A stretch of 28,086 nucleotides of DNA, taken from the NCBI GenBank assembly GCA_045810265.1, contig JBJMWF010000128.1, positions 1-28,086 on the forward strand. The letters run 5' to 3'. The DNA is from Scleromatobacter sp045810265 (GTDB lineage Bacteria; Pseudomonadota; Gammaproteobacteria; Burkholderiales; Burkholderiaceae_C). Each line of letters starts with the position of its first letter. Position 1 is the stretch's first letter. This document shows, one piece after another, positions 24,694 through 28,086 of the stretch. The notes under the pieces are model-generated. The model had not been told where the DNA came from, made no database searches, and saw nothing but the letters and a program-made list of their open reading frames with translations. A program made the position numbers and the translations under genes.

Positions 24694-24745
24694 TCGCGAC
24701 CCGCAGGCATGGCGCCAGTCGTCGACAGGCCGGGTCGCCGCCGAA

Positions 24746-24828
24746 GGTGTCTGGCACCGCCTCGGATCGCGTCAGGTCGCTGACGGAGGGCGCAACGCCG
24801 ATCGCGATTCGAGGGGGTGCCTGACGCC
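24746..24828 (+). repeat. Structured intergenic repeat, copy B1
   Basis: The left arm (24746-24771) and right arm (24803-24828) pair at 22 of 26 positions plus two G-T wobbles, around a 31-nt loop. The outer ends are GGTGTCTGGCACC and GGTGCCTGACGCC, almost identical to copy A1, and the inner stem is ATCGCG/CGCGAT. The middle stem (CCTCGG with CGAGG) differs in sequence from A1 yet is still complementary. It lies 52 bp after the NodT-type gene. Confidence 0.88.
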
Positions 24829-24860
24829 GGCCCCGTTCGGCGTCGCCGTCGTTCGGGATC

Positions 24861-24940
24861 GGTGTCAGGCACGCTCCCGTCCGCGGACAAAGGGTCTCGC
24901 TGGTCGGCGTCATGGCGCGGACGAGAACGAGCCAGACACC
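24861..24940 (-). repeat. Structured intergenic repeat, copy B2
   Basis: The left arm (24861-24885) and right arm (24916-24940) pair at 21 of 25 positions around a 30-nt loop. The outer ends are GGTGTCAGGCAC and GCCAGACACC; the inner end CGTCCGCG pairs with CGCGGACG. The centre base of the outer motif is A in both arms, so it is inverted relative to B1, 32 bp away. It ends 38 bp before the stop of the convergent small gene. No coding sequence is seen in 24694-24978. Confidence 0.85.
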
Positions 24941-24978
24941 TCCGTTCGCAGCGTGCGAGCGCCGTCGCCTCGAAGCTG

Positions 24979-25449
24979 TCAGTCGTCCAGGTCTTTCGGG
25001 ATTGCGTCGGGCGTCCACCACTCGGACAGCACCACCGCCGCCAGGTCCCGGCTGGCGGACTCGTCGCTGTAGGCCATCACGTCGAGGAAACGCAGCACCA
25101 CGGTCTCCTGCGCCTTGCTCAGCGAGCCCAGCCGCGGGGGGTTGCGCTCGGGTGGGCGCAAGGACGTCAGCAAGGCATCGGTGACGTCGCTGGGCTCGCC
25201 GATGTGGCGCAGCGCGTACTCGATCATGAAGGGCAGGTAGTGGCGCCACGAGGCGGCGTCGAGCCAGCCGCTGCCCCAGGGATGGGCCTGGAGGTACTCG
25301 TCGGAGATGGCGTCCACAAGGACGTCGAACGGCGGTGCGGGCTTGTCCAGATCCAGGGCGTCGCCGCCGCGCAGCGTCATGGCGGGAAAGGCGCTGCCTT
25401 CGGCGGAGAAGGCCGCGAAGGCGTCGGCGATGAGGTCGGTGTGGGGCAT
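24979..25449 (-). CDS. Uncharacterised protein, DUF6714-like
   Basis: A 156-residue acidic soluble protein with no signal peptide, membrane segment or known catalytic motif. Visible conserved-looking blocks are HPWGSGWLDAASWRHYLPFM, YALRHIGEPSDVTDALL, SLRPPERNPPRLGSLSKAQE and AVVLSEWWTPDAIP. The RPP...PPRL...LS..QE and EWW pattern recalls DUF6714 proteins, but this is from memory and function is unknown for that group too. Codon use matches the neighbours, and the frame is intact. It is divergent from ribA (136-bp gap) and converges on the efflux operon, with the two repeats between. Confidence 0.7.
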   Translation of the reverse strand: MPHTDLIADAFAAFSAEGSAFPAMTLRGGDALDLDKPAPPFDVLVDAISDEYLQAHPWGSGWLDAASWRHYLPFMIEYALRHIGEPSDVTDALLTSLRPPERNPPRLGSLSKAQETVVLRFLDVMAYSDESASRDLAAVVLSEWWTPDAIPKDLDD

Positions 25450-25585
25450 GGTGCGGCGCGCAGGAAATCAGGTCGATGGCGGTACTGTCGCATATCGATG
25501 AAGCCGCCGGCGGCACGGGTACTCGGCCGGGCGGCACAGGGAAATCGACTGTCGGCCTAAAATCGGGACTAAACAACAGGCTCGC

Positions 25586-26200
25586 ATGTCCTTCTCCCTC
25601 GAACGCGCTTCCTGCCGACTCAACACCGCCTACGGCGACTTCCAGATGCACGGGTTCAAGGACCTCGCGTCCGGGCTGGAACATGCCGCCCTGTGCCTGG
25701 GCGACGTCAGCTCGCCGCCGCCCGTGCTCACGCGCATGCACTCCGAGTGCCTCACCGGCGACGCCTTTGGCAGCTGCCACTGCGATTGCGGCCCTCAACT
25801 GCGCGGCGCCTTGCAGGCGATCGCCAAGGAAGGCCGCGGCATCGTGCTGTACCTGCGCCAGGAAGGCCGCGGCATCGGCCTGCTGAACAAGATCCGCGCC
25901 TACGCGCTGCAGGAGCAAGGCGCCGATACGCTGGACGCCAACCGCCTGCTGGGCCTGCCGGCCGATGCGCGCGACTACGGCATCGCCGCGGCCATGCTGC
26001 GCGAACTGGGCGCCAACGAGATCCGCCTGATGACCAACAACCCGACCAAGATCGACAGCCTGCAGGCGCACGGCATCCGGATCGCGGAGCGGGTGCCGCT
26101 GCAGGTGGGCCGCAACCGCAAGAACGGCGCCTATCTCGACACCAAGGCCCACCGCATGGGCCACCTGTTCGACGTCTTGCGCGAGCCCAGCGACGAATAG
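25586..26200 (+). CDS. ribA: GTP cyclohydrolase II
   Basis: A 204-residue enzyme that opens GTP to 2,5-diamino-6-ribosylamino-4(3H)-pyrimidinone 5'-phosphate, releasing formate and pyrophosphate: the first committed step of riboflavin synthesis. The zinc ligands are Cys55, Cys66 and Cys68 in HSECLTGDAFGSCHCDCG. Other family blocks are LRQEGRGIGLLNKIRAYALQ, GADTLDANRLLGLPADARDYG and RLMTNNPTKIDSLQAHGI. It is a stand-alone RibA without the RibB domain seen in RibBA fusions. A good -10 (TAAAAT, 25558-25563) lies 22 bp before the ATG, but no convincing -35 precedes it. No FMN riboswitch fits in the 136-bp leader. The gene converges on the diguanylate cyclase with 9 bp between stops. Confidence 0.96.
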   Translation: MSFSLERASCRLNTAYGDFQMHGFKDLASGLEHAALCLGDVSSPPPVLTRMHSECLTGDAFGSCHCDCGPQLRGALQAIAKEGRGIVLYLRQEGRGIGLLNKIRAYALQEQGADTLDANRLLGLPADARDYGIAAAMLRELGANEIRLMTNNPTKIDSLQAHGIRIAERVPLQVGRNRKNGAYLDTKAHRMGHLFDVLREPSDE

Positions 26201-26209
26201 TGGTGCGCG

Positions 26210-27610
26210 TCAGGCAGGCGCGCCGGCGGCGGCCTCGGCCGTCGTCCGGCTTTCCAGTGCGCGCCGGCGCACCTGGTTGCGGCCGTTGTGCTTGGCGTCG
26301 TACATCGCCTGGTCGGCGGCGCGCAGCAGGTCGGCCGGCGTCGTGTCGCGGGCGTCGTTCAAAGCCGCCAGGCCGATGCTGACCGAGACCGGTGCCGGCA
26401 GCGCGGCGTCCTCGCGCCCGTGCAAGGTTTCCACCTGCCGGCGGATGCGCTCGGCCACCGAGGCGGCGCCGTCGATGTCGCAGGACGGCAGCACCACGAC
26501 GAACTCCTCGCCGCCATAGCGCGCCACGAAATCGCCCGGCCGCAGCCCCGCCTCGCGCACCGCGCTCACCACCGCGCGCAGGCAGGCGTCGCCAGCGGGA
26601 TGGCCGAAGCGGTCGTTGAAGTGCTTGAAGTGGTCGACGTCGATCAGCAGCAGCGCCAGGTTCGCCGCCTCCGCGGCCGTGCCGTCCGCGCCCCGGCGCT
26701 GCGCCGCTCGTCGCGCGCGCTCGTGCTCGGCATGCAGCACGTCGTCGAAGTGGCGGCGGTTGAACGCACCGGTCAGCCCGTCCTCGATGGCCAGGCGCTG
26801 CATGCGCGCATTGGCTTCCTTCAGTTGCGTGGCCATCGCCTTGAGTGCGAGCAGCAGCATGCCGCATTCGTCATCGGAGCTGCGCGGCAGGGGGATGTCC
26901 AGCTGTCCGCTGCCCACGGCCGACGCGAACAGCACGGCCTGTCTCAGCGGGCGCGTGATGCTCTGGGTCAGGCGCCAGCCGATGAGGGCGGACAGCAGCG
27001 AGGCCAGCACGGCCACGGCCTCGATCACCATGTCGATGCGAGCCGCGCGATCGCTGAGCGCCGCGATCTCCGCGGCAATGCGCCGGTTCTGCAATTCGGC
27101 CAGCTGGTCGAGGGCGCCCAGCCAGTCCGCGTGCACCGGCGCCACCTCGCGGTTGAGCGTGCGGGCCGCCATGCCCGGGTTGAAGCCGTCCACCGCGGAG
27201 CGCGCGGATTCGAACGCGCCGACCAGCGCGTGATCGTAGGCGTCGACCTGGTCGATCAGCGCCTGTTCATCCACCGATCCGGCCGTGGAGACGAAGCGGC
27301 TGGACAGCGTGCGGTAATTGCCGATGTCCTCCTCGATCTCTTCCATGTCGCGCTTGGCTTCGTCGATCGAATTGGCCAGCCCCAGGCGTTGCGCGAGCCT
27401 GTCCTCGCGCTCGAGCATCTCGCGCATGCCGCGGATGTCGGCCTGGCGCGCGTTGGACACCTGCACCAGTTGCAGCAGCCCCTCGCGCGAGTGCCGCGAG
27501 CTCGAGACGGCCAGCGACGCGCCCGCGATCATCAACAGCAGGATGAGCGAGAAGCACAGCACCAGGCGGTGGCCGATGCGCAGGTGGCGGAAAAAAGCTC
27601 TCATCGACAT
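26210..27610 (-). CDS. Membrane diguanylate cyclase with four-helix periplasmic sensor
   Basis: A 466-residue protein: membrane segment about 17-36, periplasmic helical domain about 37-194 resembling the four-helix-bundle sensors of chemoreceptors, second segment about 195-214, HAMP (about 214-267, TRPLRQAV, DECGMLLLALKAM), then GGDEF (about 280-450). The active-site motif is GGEEF (366-370), and the inhibitory I-site RxxD is present as RPGD (357-360), five residues before it. IDVDHFKHFND and DGLTGAFNRR complete the set. It should make cyclic di-GMP from two GTP and be product-inhibited. There is no EAL domain. The start is either the ATG at 27610 or the ATG at 27604; both lack a strong Shine-Dalgarno. 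It follows the MarR gene by 166 bp on the same strand. Confidence 0.94.
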   Translation of the reverse strand: MSMRAFFRHLRIGHRLVLCFSLILLLMIAGASLAVSSSRHSREGLLQLVQVSNARQADIRGMREMLEREDRLAQRLGLANSIDEAKRDMEEIEEDIGNYRTLSSRFVSTAGSVDEQALIDQVDAYDHALVGAFESARSAVDGFNPGMAARTLNREVAPVHADWLGALDQLAELQNRRIAAEIAALSDRAARIDMVIEAVAVLASLLSALIGWRLTQSITRPLRQAVLFASAVGSGQLDIPLPRSSDDECGMLLLALKAMATQLKEANARMQRLAIEDGLTGAFNRRHFDDVLHAEHERARRAAQRRGADGTAAEAANLALLLIDVDHFKHFNDRFGHPAGDACLRAVVSAVREAGLRPGDFVARYGGEEFVVVLPSCDIDGAASVAERIRRQVETLHGREDAALPAPVSVSIGLAALNDARDTTPADLLRAADQAMYDAKHNGRNQVRRRALESRTTAEAAAGAPA

Positions 27611-27776
27611 TCAGCGTGGTGGGTTGGACCACGGGACGCGCCGCCGCTCCGGATGGGAACGGCGATCAACGGGATATCGACGAGATGCGGGGCCAAGTTG
27701 AGGCGGCGCGACGCCTGCCGGCGCCGCAAGCGCCAAATCCTCCTGGTTTGGAGGCCAGCGCACCCCGCAGCGGGAG

Positions 27777-28086
27777 CTAGCTGTCGGGCTGCTGCGCGTG
27801 CTGGATGAGGTTGTCGCGCACCTCGTTCATCGTGCGCCGCGCCGCGGCGAACTCTTCGGCGGCCAGGCCCGTCGCCTTGACGAGCGTGCGCTGGGCGCCC
27901 TTCTCGCGCAGCGCACGGCCGGCATCGGTCAGCTTGACGATGACCTGGCGCTCGTCCTGCGGATCGCGCCGGCGCACCAGGAAGCCCAGCGCTTCCAGCT
28001 TCTTCAGGATGGGCGTCAGGGTGTTCGACTCGAGAAACAGCTTCTCGCCCAGGCCGCCAACCGTCTGCTCGTCCTGCTCCCACAGC
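27777..28086 (-). CDS. MarR-family regulator, OhrR-like (5'-truncated)
   Basis: The window ends inside this gene; 102 C-terminal codons are visible. The winged helix shows LWEQDEQTVGGLGEKLFLES, recognition helix NTLTPILKKLEALGF and wing VRRRDPQDERQVIVKLTDAG, a pattern close to OhrR-type regulators that repress organic hydroperoxide resistance genes. The peroxide-sensing cysteine of OhrR lies near the N-terminus, outside the window, so redox sensing cannot be confirmed and other MarR subgroups remain possible. It ends with a short hydrophilic tail at 27777. The following 166 bp to the diguanylate cyclase contain only weak GC hairpins. Confidence 0.88.
   Translation of the reverse strand, partial: LWEQDEQTVGGLGEKLFLESNTLTPILKKLEALGFLVRRRDPQDERQVIVKLTDAGRALREKGAQRTLVKATGLAAEEFAAARRTMNEVRDNLIQHAQQPDS

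Noticed and set aside
16081..24940. CRISPR-like arrangement of short GGTGTCTGGCAC repeats
   Set aside because: Repeats are inverted within paired arms, not direct and regularly spaced; there are only two clusters and no cas genes.
25450..25585. Possible FMN riboswitch before ribA
   Set aside because: Only 136 bp with no aptamer blocks; only a plausible -10 (TAAAAT) is seen.
27739..27754. CCTCC-TGGTTT-GGAGG hairpin after the MarR-type gene as a terminator
   Set aside because: The stem is only 5 bp and lacks a T-tract in the reading direction; not convincing.

Overview
The window is high-GC DNA, densely packed with genes on both strands, and reads as chromosomal sequence of a beta-proteobacterium, most likely of the order Burkholderiales. 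This placement is inferred from gene content (RibA, RluA/TruC, YffB, NodT-type efflux, FtsX-type ABC operon, a FabH-like ketosynthase) and strong third-position GC bias. No rRNA, tRNA, phage, insertion sequence or CRISPR array is visible.

Layout. 1-1423 (+): the end of a thiamine-diphosphate 2-oxoacid:ferredoxin oxidoreductase beta subunit, then a two-CBS-domain protein. 7380-1442 (-): three sensor-kinase genes in a row: a membrane hybrid kinase with two receiver domains, a small PAS-HisKA protein with no ATPase domain, and a PAS-PAS hybrid kinase. None is accompanied by a DNA-binding response regulator. 12062-7591 (-): a MacA/MacB-like ABC export operon (adaptor, ATPase, two FtsX-type permeases). 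12830-12225 (-) and 12926-14140 (+): a TetR regulator divergent from an MFS exporter, with two matching 19-bp palindromes between them. 14164-14898 (+): TruC tRNA pseudouridine synthase. 16000-14879 (-): FabH-like ketosynthase. 17628-16259 (-): riboflavin synthase overlapping RluA pseudouridine synthase by ATGA. 17777-19096 (+): NRAMP/MntH transporter. 19447-19100 (-): YffB. 19637-24693 (+): an MBL-fold-like (DUF4336-type) protein, then EmrA-, EmrB- and NodT-like proteins forming a complete tripartite efflux operon. 25449-24979 (-): a small uncharacterised protein. 25586-26200 (+): RibA. 27610-26210 (-): membrane diguanylate cyclase. 28086-27777 (-): the C-terminal part of an OhrR-like MarR regulator.

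The most unusual structure is non-coding. Two intergenic spacers 8.5 kb apart (16001-16258 and 24694-24978) each carry two copies of an approximately 80-bp element. Each copy has two 25-26-nt arms that can pair with each other around a 30-32-nt loop. The outer ends share a GGTGYCWGRCAC-like motif and the inner ends a CGCG-like closing stem. The middle of the arms differs between copies but stays self-complementary within each copy. This covariation suggests selection on (or mechanistic maintenance of) a folded structure rather than on sequence. I know no name for it from the sequence alone.

Other features worth attention are the twin operators at the TetR/MFS locus, the ATPase-less PAS-HisKA protein lodged between two hybrid kinases, the MBL-like gene leading the EmrAB-NodT operon, and a Lys/Asp-rich cytoplasmic tail on the EmrA-like adaptor.
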